From Alistipes sp. (GTDB lineage: Bacteria > Bacteroidota > Bacteroidia > Bacteroidales > Rikenellaceae), in contig JAFVOR010000075.1 in NCBI GenBank assembly GCA_017505725.1, forward strand, positions 1 through 41,964: DNA of 41,964 bases, written 5' to 3'. The first letter of the stretch is position 1. Every line of letters begins with the position of its first letter. Positions 1-9,700 of the stretch are shown here, piece by piece. A program made the translations under genes and the position numbers. Under the pieces are notes generated by a model that did not search any database, had not been told where the DNA came from, and worked only from the letters and a program-made list of their open reading frames with translations.

Positions 1-316
1 CCCCTAATGCCTCTAACGCCCCTAACCGACGCTGCGGAGCGAGCGCAGAGGGAGCTTGCTCACTTTGCCGAGCCGCAAGGAGGAAAAGACTGCGAAGCAG
101 GATTAACGCCCCTAAAAAGGTTCGCGCCGTGACAAGGGTGGGAGTTCGGAAAACTGAAACTAAAAAACAAACATAAAACCTTAAACAAACGAGAAAAAGA
201 GAGAACAAAAACGAAAAAACATTAACAAAAACAACTAAACAATTTTTACAAACAACAAATTTTTACTATTTTTAAACCAAATTAATTTATTATTCACTTT
301 CAAAAACTTTTAAGTT
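1..316. other. Non-coding leader region before the fimbrial operon
   Basis: No gene is supported here. Positions 26-103 hold a GC-rich structured repeat, described separately, flanked by a perfect 12-base direct repeat TAACGCCCCTAA at 14-25 and 104-115. From about 140 to 316 the strand is very A-rich and T-poor, then A/T-rich, and should give a long, mostly unstructured mRNA leader. A weak -7-like string TATTTTTA lies at 267-274, one base off the Bacteroidetes TAnnTTTG consensus, with only a T-tract where the -33 box would be. I see no inverted repeats that would suggest a phase-invertible promoter. Confidence 0.6.
26..103 (+). repeat. Structured intergenic repeat, short form
   Basis: Positions 23-109 match the reverse complement of 10392-10478 without gaps, about 68 of 87 bases by hand count. 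Differences cluster in two hairpin stems. Hairpin 1 is roughly 44-67 here (GCAGAGGGAG, loop CTTG, CTCACTTTGC). Hairpin 2 is CTGC-GAA-GCAG near 90-100. The stem bases differ from the other copy, but pairing is largely kept. A 12-base direct repeat lies on both sides of 26-103 and resembles a target duplication, although similar strings also occur in tandem arrays elsewhere in the window. Confidence 0.6.
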
Positions 317-1270
317 ATGAAAAAGATCTTTTTATTTGCTGCAGCAGCGATGGTATCGTTGAGCAGTTGTGTTCAGACCGACGAGGTTTACACAGGTAAG
401 TTGAACGAGATGGGCTTTAAGTCAGCCGTAACTCGAGGTATCATTCAGTCGAATGATGACATGACCTATCCTATTGCAGTTACTGCAGTATGGGACGACA
501 CTCAGAATGGCGAGTTCGCTTCGTATTTCGAGAAGGCGAAGTTCGTTTATGACGAGGGTACTTCGTTGTGGAAGGGTGAGCCTGCTCGCTACTGGCCAAC
601 CAGCGGTGATATGCAGTTCCTTGCTCTTTGCCCTTACCCAATTTCGAATGTAGCACACACCTACAAGGCTAATGGCGAGATTGAGAAACTTGTTTGGGGT
701 ACTATCGAGAACAACTTGATGGATCAGCACGATGTTCTCTTCTCTGACCTTCTCTGCGTTGATGCTCCTCAGACTTCGGCTCAGCCATTGCTCTTCCACC
801 ACGCTTACGCTCAGCTCAATGTAACTTTCAAGAAGACCGATTCGGCTGCTACTGTTGTTTTGAAGAGTGTTAAGGTTAACAATGTGTACATCAACGGTCA
901 ACTCACTGTTACACCAGCAGTTGGTGGACCAAGCACTGCTGAGTGGACAGTAGGTCTTCCAGTTCCTCGTTTCTTCTTGCCTGCAAATCCAACCAGTGTT
1001 GAGAGTGGTACTTTGGATGCAACCCTCGAGGCTGTTACTCCATTTGCTCCAACCCCAGTTCTCGTAATTCCTAGCGCACAGACTGAAATTATTATCGAGT
1101 ACACTATCGATGGTCACGCACACACTTACACTCACACTCTTACAGGTAACTGGGAGATGGGTTACAAGTACACTTACAACTACACTATCAACGTGAACGA
1201 GATTATCTTCAACTGCACTGTTGAGGAGTGGAAGACTCCTGCCGTTGATGGCGGTTCAACAACCATCTAA
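317..1270 (+). CDS. Fimbrillin-family lipoprotein, probable major pilus subunit
   Basis: This 317-residue protein has a lipoprotein signal peptide ending in the lipobox LSSC (Cys18) and an early Arg in VTRG (Arg40). In the Porphyromonas FimA/Mfa1 model, secreted pilins are lipidated and then cut after such an Arg by a surface protease, so that strand exchange can polymerise them. The rest is beta-rich, with the W-containing C-terminal strand (VEEWKTP) usual in the fold. It is first in the operon, is followed by a hairpin, and its codons (CTC, CTT, AAC, GCT, ACT) look more biased than those of the genes downstream. That suggests high expression and a major-subunit role, which is inference. The match is to the superfamily; no close homologue was identified. 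Confidence 0.85.
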   Translation: MKKIFLFAAAAMVSLSSCVQTDEVYTGKLNEMGFKSAVTRGIIQSNDDMTYPIAVTAVWDDTQNGEFASYFEKAKFVYDEGTSLWKGEPARYWPTSGDMQFLALCPYPISNVAHTYKANGEIEKLVWGTIENNLMDQHDVLFSDLLCVDAPQTSAQPLLFHHAYAQLNVTFKKTDSAATVVLKSVKVNNVYINGQLTVTPAVGGPSTAEWTVGLPVPRFFLPANPTSVESGTLDATLEAVTPFAPTPVLVIPSAQTEIIIEYTIDGHAHTYTHTLTGNWEMGYKYTYNYTINVNEIIFNCTVEEWKTPAVDGGSTTI

Positions 1271-1285
1271 TTCTAATTTTTTAAT

Positions 1286-1311
1286 CCGTAGGGGGCTGAA
1301 CTCCCCTACGG
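1286..1311 (+). promoter_or_regulatory. Intercistronic hairpin after the first fimbrillin gene
   Basis: A perfect 9-bp stem, CCGTAGGGG (1286-1294) with CCCCTACGG (1303-1311), closes an 8-base loop 15 bases after the stop codon. There is no T-run after it, so it is not a classical intrinsic terminator. It could protect the 3' end of the first message or act as a partial terminator, so that the first pilin is made in excess over the downstream accessory proteins. Confidence 0.6.
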
Positions 1312-1323
1312 GTACTATGATTT

Positions 1324-1385
1324 AATTGAGAATTGAAAATTGAGAATTGAGAATTAAATAGTTTTCCGTTTTCCGTTTTCCGTTT
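1324..1385. repeat. Short AT-rich tandem repeats
   Basis: Two simple repeats sit side by side before the second fimbrial gene. One is alternating AATTGAG/AATTGAA units at 1324-1355. The other is three copies of TTTTCCG at 1362-1382 followed by TTT. Similar AATT-spaced arrays occur at 11264-11298 (before efp) and 30725-30758 (before polA), so this is a recurring intergenic pattern in this genome. Confidence 0.7.
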
Positions 1386-1395
1386 AGAAAAGTTT

Positions 1396-2358
1396 ATGCG
1401 CAAGGTATTGATAATAGTGTTGATGATATTGGTTTTGAGTGGTTGTAACGACTCGAAACCGATTGAGGGTCCACGCAAAATAGGTTTTGCCTCGCAGGTA
1501 GATAATCGCTCGTTTATTACGGGCATCGAAGATTTACAGAAGGAGGAGTTGAAACTCTACGGAGCATATACCCTTGATGGCGGTACTGCCCGAGTGTTCG
1601 ATGCTGAGCGTCTATACTACGATGCAACACTGCCGGGCTGGGACTACGCTATTCCGCAGTATTGGATTATGAATGCATCATACCGCTTCTGTGCCGTATC
1701 ACCATACAGCCTGCCTCGTACCTCATTTGATGATGAGAGTGGCGTATGTACGATTGATGACTACATAGGATATACGGGTGGTCACGATATCCTCTACGCC
1801 TCGGCGGAGCGTGACCTCAAAGATAACGAGGATTATTCGACCGTTCCGCTACACTTCCGTCACGCTTGCGCCTGTGTTCAGTTCAACCTGATAAATGCTT
1901 CGAGCCAAGTGCTGAAAGATGTTCGTAATATCCGCCTTGTGGGGTTGCAAAACAGAGGAGATTTTACCTTCGACTCGAAGGGTTCGGCAGGTTGGGAGTT
2001 AGACGGCACGACAATAGGCGACAGTGACTACGAGCAACCTTTTGGCGGTATATGTACCTTGCCAAGCGGTGGTCTGCCGGTAAACCTGAATGTGAAATAC
2101 CCACTCTATAACGAGCAGGTGCTGTTGGTTTTACCGCAAACGGTGTACAAAACGGCGACAACGCTCCATTTGGAGTATATCAAGGAGGGCGATGCGGAGT
2201 ACGCCATACGAAATATCGAGCTTGGCTTGCTCGGAGCTACAACACCTACCGAGTGGAAGGCGGGTGAGAAGTACGAATATAACCTGACAATTACCGATAA
2301 TACCATAACCTTCGAGGTTATCGTGGTAGATTGGATTGATAACTTTGTCGATTTGTAG
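1396..2358 (+). CDS. Fimbrillin-like lipoprotein, accessory pilus subunit
   Basis: The 320-residue protein has a lipoprotein signal with lipobox LSGC (Cys17). A possible maturation Arg lies in DNRSF (Arg38), though it is not the xTRG form seen in the neighbours. The middle and C-terminal parts follow the fimbrillin pattern: a PQYW-type segment, a FRHACACVQF core strand, LVLPQTVY, and a final strand ending in VVDWIDNF. It lies 125 bases after the first pilin and only 11 bases before the next gene, so it is in an operon with the downstream genes. The likely role is an anchor or minor structural subunit comparable to Mfa2/FimB or Mfa3. The family is clear; the exact role is inference. Confidence 0.8.
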   Translation: MRKVLIIVLMILVLSGCNDSKPIEGPRKIGFASQVDNRSFITGIEDLQKEELKLYGAYTLDGGTARVFDAERLYYDATLPGWDYAIPQYWIMNASYRFCAVSPYSLPRTSFDDESGVCTIDDYIGYTGGHDILYASAERDLKDNEDYSTVPLHFRHACACVQFNLINASSQVLKDVRNIRLVGLQNRGDFTFDSKGSAGWELDGTTIGDSDYEQPFGGICTLPSGGLPVNLNVKYPLYNEQVLLVLPQTVYKTATTLHLEYIKEGDAEYAIRNIELGLLGATTPTEWKAGEKYEYNLTITDNTITFEVIVVDWIDNFVDL

Positions 2359-2369
2359 GAGAAGGTAGA

Positions 2370-3365
2370 ATGAAGAGAGGACTATACATATTGTTTGCGG
2401 TTGCGTTGTTTGCTGGCTGTGGCAAAGTCGAAGATGCTGTGATAGGCAATCCGAAAGAGATAGCCTTCAGTGCCAACCATGTTTCGCGTGGCGCGCTTAC
2501 TCAAACCGATATCGATAACGGAAAGAGTAGCGTCTATGTTTGTGGCGTGCAGAACAACTCGACAAAGATATTCAACAATGTCGCCATCACTCGCGATGCC
2601 ACTACTGGTAAGTGGTTTCCGGCAACCAAGCGCAATTGGGTGGAGGGTAGCAACTACTCCTTCCACGCCTACGCCTACAATACGCGCAACGGCTTGACCA
2701 TCGATAGTAGTAAAGATGGACTCGAGATATCGGTACAACAACCCACGACCTACAACGAAGAGGCGATGATTGACTACTTGTTATCCTACTCGTTCAAGGT
2801 GGCAGATGGGGCGATGAAGCCTATCGTGCAGTTGTATCTCGAACACGCGATGTCGTTGGTGGAGGTCTATGTTGTGCGAGGTAATATGTTCGATGCACGA
2901 CTCACGAAGATGACCTTCGAGAATGTTTATACCCAAGGCTCGATGAAGTGTACTTCGCAGGCGGTAGCAAATTCGGGCAACAAGAATATATGGGAGGTGT
3001 CACCTTCGGGTAACAACAATGTGGTCTATACCTACGAGCCGACTACAGCCGCGACTATTGGCGATGAGCGCGAGAATACCGAGGCTCGTATGGCGATAAT
3101 GTGCTTGCCACAACAGCTCACTGCAAATACAAAATTGACCATAGAGTACGAGGTAAACGAGAAGGTAACGCCCGAGAGTCCTGACAACTTTGTGTTGCAC
3201 CACGAGGAGTTTCAACTCTACAACTACCAGCCGATAAACTATCAGTCGGGACACCGCATTGTCTATACGGCAACGGTCGATTCGGGTGTAAATCTCGAGG
3301 GCGTAGTTGCCGAGTGGAGAGATGTTGATTATATCGAAGGCACGGTACTGCCCGAGATAAAGTAA
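2370..3365 (+). CDS. Fimbrillin-like lipoprotein, accessory pilus subunit
   Basis: The 331-residue protein has lipobox FAGC (Cys17) and the motif VSRG with Arg at residue 40, the same distance from the start as in the first pilin. It contains an AYAYNTRNG-like strand, an LEHAMSLVEVYV core strand typical of fimbrillins, an MCLPQQL strand and a C-terminal VVAEWRDVDY strand. An 11-base gap before it and a 13-base gap after it place it in the middle of the accessory operon. It probably joins the pilus as a minor subunit. Function beyond pilus assembly is not visible. Confidence 0.8.
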   Translation: MKRGLYILFAVALFAGCGKVEDAVIGNPKEIAFSANHVSRGALTQTDIDNGKSSVYVCGVQNNSTKIFNNVAITRDATTGKWFPATKRNWVEGSNYSFHAYAYNTRNGLTIDSSKDGLEISVQQPTTYNEEAMIDYLLSYSFKVADGAMKPIVQLYLEHAMSLVEVYVVRGNMFDARLTKMTFENVYTQGSMKCTSQAVANSGNKNIWEVSPSGNNNVVYTYEPTTAATIGDERENTEARMAIMCLPQQLTANTKLTIEYEVNEKVTPESPDNFVLHHEEFQLYNYQPINYQSGHRIVYTATVDSGVNLEGVVAEWRDVDYIEGTVLPEIK

Positions 3366-3378
3366 GGAGAGGAGAGCA

Positions 3379-6240
3379 ATGAAAAGAGCGATAAAAAATA
3401 TAGTCCTGTTGGCAGTGTTGGTCGTTGCGGTGGGTTGTTTGAACGACACCACTACCGATGCTCCGTTGCGTAACCCTATGGAGGTGCGTTTGTGGGCAGA
3501 TGTGGGCTACTCGCCTAATTTGACCTATTCGCCACAGTCGGCAACGCGTGGAAATGCCAACTCGACAAGTGGTATTATCGATCCTGCCACTGATACGGTT
3601 ATCACGATGGGTATGGCGCGTATCGATGAGTTGCATACCCTATCTTACCCTGACTTCCTCAATTGTGGCGAGCCGATACTCGCCGAGATGGGGTTGCCTA
3701 ATCCTGCGAACAGCTACATTCGAGATATAACCTTTACGAGTTCGGCGCAATTCTTCTATACTACCACTGACTATGTGAAGTATGTAGCCTGGCAACCTTG
3801 GTTGCCGAGTGAGGAGGGCTACGAATACAACTCGAATGGCGAGGCGACAACCGTGAAAATTCCTATCACGGGCGACTCGGATATTATGTACGGAAATGTT
3901 GTTACAGGCTCGCAGACAGAGGGCTTCGATGTTATGGAGTTCGACCACGCATTGTGCGTCTATCGCATCTATGTCTATGCGATGCAGGAGGAAGATGGCT
4001 TGCAGTCGGCATCGTGGGGTGTTCTCGAAGATATGAACATCGAGGATTTGCCAACATCGTGTACTCTGACACTGCCGAAAGATGGCTCGGAGGAGTTTGG
4101 TGTAGCGTATGAGGGGTGCGAAACGCTCTATCTCTCCGATCCGAACAACAATATCTTCTTCGATGCGGGTGATAAAATTCCAGTCGGATTGGCAAATCGC
4201 CGTATGGTTGCGAAGTGTGTGGCAGCACCGCCAGCAGATGGAGTGCTCAACATAGGTCTCGCAACAAGCAAGGCGGAGGCTCGTCAGCGAGTATCTATCG
4301 CTCGTAATTTCAAGGCGGGATATGCCTACGATATTGTGCTTCGCTTCTCAAATCACGGCTTTATCAATGCCGATGTCTCGGTCGGGGAGTGGAAGCGCCA
4401 CGATGAGATTATCGAGCAGGAGGTCGAGGTCGATATGTTCTACAACCTCTCCAACTACGAAACGGCAAACTCATATATCATCAATTCGGCAAATTATGGC
4501 TATTGCTTTGATGCTACGGTCAAGGGTAACGGCGATAGCTCGTTGGTTGGTGGTGGTGACACGACATTAACCCCGGGATATATCGATATTTTGTGGGACG
4601 ATACGCCGATGATTACAATCGATGGTGTGCAACGCAAGGCTCTTTCGCTTGACTTGCATGAGTTGTCGCACGGCAGAGTTTTGTTCCATGTTCAAGGTAA
4701 TCCAGACGATGAATCGGATAAACAACTATTGTCCGAAGGCAATGTCGTTATAGCCGCCTACGATGAGGAGGGGGGCAATATCTTGTGGACTTGGCATATT
4801 TGGCTTACCGACCGCGTGAAGGTGCAGGGATATCCGAATGGATATATCGTGCAGGATAGAAACCTCGGTGCGATATCGTCAGAACCTGATGGCGAGAATG
4901 GAATGGACGGTTTGTACTATCAGTGGGGCAGACCAACGCCATTCAGACCTGCTTCGTCAGGCATCTATGGCGCAGTGTCGAAAGTGCCAAGCAATCCTGC
5001 GCAGGTGGCAACGGTTGAGGAGGCGGTGGCAAATCCGACAACCCTGTATGGCAGTGGCGACACCGAGCGAAACGATTGGTTAGCAACACAGAATAATGCG
5101 CTTTGGGGCTATCAGAATGAATATACCGACCTCGAAAAGACGATGTACGACCCTTGCCCTCCAGGCTATATTGTTGCCGATATTCGCGTATGGCAGAATA
5201 TCGCAAGCTACGAGAAGACGGGAGGTTGGCACGATGGCTCGGGAGTAAATATCTCGGTAGCATCGAACAATGTGTGGTATCCGTTCCAAGGTTCGATAGA
5301 GAGTGATGGCTCGGAGAATATCTATCGTGATGTGTCGCGCTTGTGGTCGAGTGTTATTGATTTGCGCACCACAAATGAGCCATACGAGCTGCAATATACA
5401 GCGAGTGGAGTGTCAAGTTGGAATGCCTATGGCAGTCATCGCAATCGGGCATTGCCTGTGCGTTGTGTCTCGGCACACTCAACCGCTATTGTTACCAACT
5501 TGAGTGCTTCGCAGACCGCAAACTGCTATATGGTGCATCGTGCCGGTTACTACAAATTCAAGGCTACCGTGCGTGGTAATGGCGTAGGAAGTTTGTTGCC
5601 ACTCGGTGGTACTACCACAGCCGAAATTAATGGCGGTCTTTCGACTACGATGACCCCTGCAAAGGTCGATTTATTGTGGTGGCAGGGCGACTTTACTGAG
5701 GTTACGGGCAATCGTAGCGATGTGGATAATTTTGTTCCGTTGCAGTTGCTGAACAATGGCGAACTCGATGAAGATGGATATGTAACCTTCTATGTCGGCA
5801 ACTACCACGAAGGAAATGTCGGCTTGGCGGCATACGATGTCGATGGCGAGATTATGTGGTCGTGGCACATCTGGTTTACCGATAAACCTGCCGACCTGAT
5901 TACGGGTAACTACACCCTGATGGATAGATTCTTGGGCGCAACATCTGCCCCAAATACAAATGGCTCGTCAATCTCGTTTGCGAGCGACAAGGAGCGAATG
6001 ACCACATATGGTTTCTACTATCAGTGGGGGCGCAAAGACCCTATTATGGGAGCACCATCATACTCCGCAGGCTCGGAAACGGTCAATGGAAAACCGAACT
6101 CTTCGCAGTATTGGGTTAAGGATTATATGACAGGCGAGTGGTCGAGCCGTACCGATATCGACACGGCAGATGCCGCGACAATACCTGTTGTTGTTCAAAA
6201 TCCGATGACCTTGCTACAAGAGTACATCGCTTTGCGGTAA
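3379..6240 (+). CDS. Large fimbrial cap/tip-type lipoprotein, N-terminal part of a frameshifted gene
   Basis: The start has lipobox VGC (Cys20) and SATRG (Arg57). Residues 1 to about 340 form a fimbrillin/Mfa2-like domain. From about 356 to 694 there is a module with NYETANSYII, WTWHIWLTD, DRNLGA, GLYYQWGR, YDPCPPGY and ALPVRCVS, resembling the Fibrobacter-type paralogous (FISUMP-like) domain. A second such module starts near 706 (TANCYMV, WSWHIWFTD, FLGATS, YYQWGRKDP). This frame stops at 6240 in the middle of the second module, after VQNPMTLL. The module continues one frame over from 6215 to 6748. Removing one base near 6214 gives NPMTLYKST and a protein of about 1,122 residues, so there is a one-base insertion, either real or a sequencing error. 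It is probably a pilus tip or cap protein by module content and position; this is inference. Confidence 0.75.
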   Translation: MKRAIKNIVLLAVLVVAVGCLNDTTTDAPLRNPMEVRLWADVGYSPNLTYSPQSATRGNANSTSGIIDPATDTVITMGMARIDELHTLSYPDFLNCGEPILAEMGLPNPANSYIRDITFTSSAQFFYTTTDYVKYVAWQPWLPSEEGYEYNSNGEATTVKIPITGDSDIMYGNVVTGSQTEGFDVMEFDHALCVYRIYVYAMQEEDGLQSASWGVLEDMNIEDLPTSCTLTLPKDGSEEFGVAYEGCETLYLSDPNNNIFFDAGDKIPVGLANRRMVAKCVAAPPADGVLNIGLATSKAEARQRVSIARNFKAGYAYDIVLRFSNHGFINADVSVGEWKRHDEIIEQEVEVDMFYNLSNYETANSYIINSANYGYCFDATVKGNGDSSLVGGGDTTLTPGYIDILWDDTPMITIDGVQRKALSLDLHELSHGRVLFHVQGNPDDESDKQLLSEGNVVIAAYDEEGGNILWTWHIWLTDRVKVQGYPNGYIVQDRNLGAISSEPDGENGMDGLYYQWGRPTPFRPASSGIYGAVSKVPSNPAQVATVEEAVANPTTLYGSGDTERNDWLATQNNALWGYQNEYTDLEKTMYDPCPPGYIVADIRVWQNIASYEKTGGWHDGSGVNISVASNNVWYPFQGSIESDGSENIYRDVSRLWSSVIDLRTTNEPYELQYTASGVSSWNAYGSHRNRALPVRCVSAHSTAIVTNLSASQTANCYMVHRAGYYKFKATVRGNGVGSLLPLGGTTTAEINGGLSTTMTPAKVDLLWWQGDFTEVTGNRSDVDNFVPLQLLNNGELDEDGYVTFYVGNYHEGNVGLAAYDVDGEIMWSWHIWFTDKPADLITGNYTLMDRFLGATSAPNTNGSSISFASDKERMTTYGFYYQWGRKDPIMGAPSYSAGSETVNGKPNSSQYWVKDYMTGEWSSRTDIDTADAATIPVVVQNPMTLLQEYIALR

Positions 6241-6748
6241 TACCACTTGTGGTTGGTTCCCTGCGACATTTGCCGATGGATATACCAATGTGGCACTTTG
6301 GGGTTATGCCGTGAAGGACTACTCGATTCAGGGACAGACCTTCTCCAAGACGATGCACGACCCTTGTCCTCCGGGCTATCGAACACCATTCCATCACGCT
6401 TGGGGCTATCAGGTGGGCGATACTCACTACGGATACACCTATGGCGAGAATGGTGGAAACATCAACTACTCGAACAACGAAGCTTCGTTTGACAACTACG
6501 GCATAATGTTCAATAAAAACTACTTCGATAGGGCGTGGTATCCGTTTGTGGGCTATCGTTATCCGACTACGGGAGGTTATCGCGATGTGGGAACAAGCGG
6601 ATATATGCTTACGGGTATGCCGATGGGACAGTACAATACCCGAACTTACATCTACAACAAGAGCTATTCGGGACAGGTAACACAGCAGGGTACAAGTGGT
6701 GGATATGGTGCTGCATATGCCTTGCCGGCGCGTTGTCAGAAAGATTAA
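6215..6748 (+). pseudogene. C-terminal continuation of the frameshifted fimbrial lipoprotein
   Basis: Reading frame 2 from 6215 gives YKSTSLCGN and then the missing half of the second FISUMP-like module: ALWGYAV, the conserved YRTPF after DPCPPG, a WYPFVGYRYP segment, and the closing ALPARCQKD before TAA at 6746-6748. The intact module in the next gene has the same order (FLWGYD, YDPCPYGYRVP, ASVRCVKD), which shows that this piece belongs to the gene starting at 3379. A GTG at 6290 could be called as a start by gene finders, but there is no signal peptide and no good ribosome site, so independent translation is unlikely. Confidence 0.8.
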
Positions 6749-6761
6749 TAGGAGAGAGGTT

Positions 6762-9700
6762 ATGAAGAGATTATATTGGATTTCGATAGTTCTGTTTCTC
6801 CTCGCATCGTGTGTTGTTCCCGATGCGGAGGTCAATATCGTTGGCGCAGGCAATAGCGAGGTGAATATCGACACCTCGATAACCCCTTCGTGCGTTGTTG
6901 AGTCGCGCGCAGTGTCGCGTACAAACGCTTCAGGGGTGGCAATGCGCTCACTTATCGATCAGGTTACCACCAAGCGAATGGACTCGAACTTCCTCCGCCT
7001 TGACGAGGATCTAAGTTCTACAAACGATGGTCTCTACACCTTCACAGGTAACGATGGAGCGACTCCTTATGCAACCAATTGGAACAAGGCGTTGTTGCTC
7101 GAGGCAACGGTAATATCTTCGCCCGATAACACCGAGGGCATTCACTATCGTTCGGTGTCGCTTGCGCCCGAGCAGTCCTACAAGCTGAATATCGTTGAGG
7201 AGAATATAGATGGCGTGATGCATAGCGACACCACCCACTTCTACCATACGCGAATGGTAGGTTGGTATCCGAAGAACTGCACCTTGCCTCGCAAAGAGGG
7301 AGTGCCTGCAACGGCACAATTCGACTATGTGGCATTTGATGCGGTGCGTTTGAACGAAACGGTCGAGATTAACGGTGTGCCGACAGAGGTTGTGGCACTG
7401 CAATTTACGGGGTTAGACAACGAAACGGATTTGATGGTAAGCAATGTCTGCGAAGGTCAGTCGTGGCATAAGTATAATGCCGATGCGCCACATAGTAGTG
7501 ATGTTCACCCAACGAGTGGAGAGAGTATCTACCGCGAGCCTTTCGGACACAACTTCACTTCGCCCGTATACTCCAACTACTTCACCTATCGCCACTATCG
7601 CTCTGCCATTCGCATAACGGCATTTGCCGAGCAGAGTGAGCAGAACTTGATGATGTGGGGCGATATAGAGAGTGTTGTTATTCGCAATCAGCCAACCTCC
7701 TGCAAGGTGTGGTTACCAACAGAGTTGGGGGCATTTGGAGAAGTCTATCATTGGGGAGATTACGATAATCAATATATTGTGACAACACCGATGTTCGACA
7801 ATGACAGCAACCACCCCGAGTTCTCGATAGAGGCAAAATATCCCGTTTCGATGAAGGGTTCCTCATCGAAAAATGATATCTACCTCGGCTATTCGCTTGT
7901 GGAGCCAAATCGCGATGTGGAGTTGGAAATTCACACCTCTTCAGGTGTCTATAACACCACAATAACAGCAGTACACCCTGTTGTCGATGAGAATGGAGAC
8001 GAAACCTTCGTAAATATCTTCGAGGAGGGTTACATCTACGATATAAAGTTAAATCTCCAGACCAATGGCAATATCGGTGCAATTCTCTCGCGTGAAGGCG
8101 ATGAGCGTTACTACGACCTCTCGAGTCTGCACGAGTTTGAGATTGAGGAGGAGCTTGAGGATAAGAGCTTGATTTCGACCTATAAACTATCTAACTGCTA
8201 TATTCTTGATCCTAACGAGTATAAGGATAGCAACGGTAACGATATCTACGATGGCTACTGCTTCCTTGCGTTGATTGTCGGTAATGGAGAGTCGGGAATT
8301 ATATCTTCGGGTGCGCAGAAACTCTATCCCGAAATGGAAGAGATAAATCCTACTTCCGCCCATCTGTTGTGGGAGAGTTCGCTTGGTTTGGTTTCGGATA
8401 TAGAGTTGAAGTATGGCTATGTGCGCTTCAAACTACCGGACTCTTCGGCTCGTGGAAATGCTGTGATTGCGGTCTATGATAACGATGGAAATGTGCTGTG
8501 GTCGTGGCATATATGGATTACGGACCGCCCTACCGAGCAATCATTCTCGGTTGGCGAACACGAGATAACCATTCTCGATCGCAACCTCGGAGCTACGGCG
8601 GCAACCTGCACGGGAGCAAACGATGCGTTGGCAACATACGGCTTGTACTATCAGTGGGGGCGCAAAGATCCTTCGATGGGACCTCCTGCGTATAACTACT
8701 CGCCAATCAACCTCAATACAGCACCATACTACGACTTCTCCTCTGACGAGAAGAGTGCAGCCGAGGTTACGCAGTTTGCCGAGCCTACCCTGCGCAACGG
8801 AGTGGAGAATCCGATGTATCTGATTTTGCCTACGGCACAACCTCTCTCATATATCTTCAATTGGACACACCAGCGTTACGACTTCCTTTGGGGCTACGAT
8901 ATCGCTACAGGTATGACCACCAAGACGATTTACGATCCTTGTCCGTATGGCTATCGTGTGCCAAGCAGCGAACTTGGTGCGCTGTTCAGTATGGGTAGTG
9001 GTACGGCAGGCACATACGGCTATACGCGAACAATCAATGGTCAGCAGTTCTTCTTCCCGTATGCAGGATTCAAAGGCGTTGATGTCGGACTGAACTCCCT
9101 TATCTCTTCGTGGAAATATGTCGGTCAGAAGGGTGATTATCAATCTTCAATGTATTGCAACGATGCTGATGCGGTCAATAATGGAGGCATTAATCAATAT
9201 ATGCACCGTTCGCGTATCTATGTTTCGAGTGCAAACTCGTGGAACGAAACCAATGTTGGCACCTATACGGGCAATATGCACTCCGACTTCGCCAACCGCC
9301 GAACAGCTGCTTCGGTGCGCTGTGTTAAGGACGAGAAGATAGGTAGTATTACCGCTACGCTGACTCCATCGGTAAGGTCGTTGGTAGCAGGTAGTTCGAT
9401 AACCCTCTCCTACAAGGCTCACTCCTACGGTAGCGCAATCGAACATATCGAGATATTGGCGAGCTATACCGATACTGCGGGTGTCGAACACGATAAGGTA
9501 CTTCGTGAGGTCGAGCACGTGGGCGAGTATATCTCCAATGGTACCGTATCCTATATTACTCCGTCAGACTATAATGATGATGGCGTGATTTTCCACCTCG
9601 TGGTGCGCAACGAACACGGACTTATCTATACCGAGGAGGTTACCTTGGTTGAGAATAGCATCGAAGCACACTTCAACCGTTGGGAGGATACCATGCAGAC

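Noticed and set aside
1286..1311. Intrinsic terminator of the first pilin
   Set aside because: The stem is perfect, but no T-run follows, so full termination is not supported; it is listed as a regulatory hairpin.
6290..6748. Independent gene starting at GTG 6290
   Set aside because: It is the missing half of the module in the gene before it, without a signal peptide or its own start signals.
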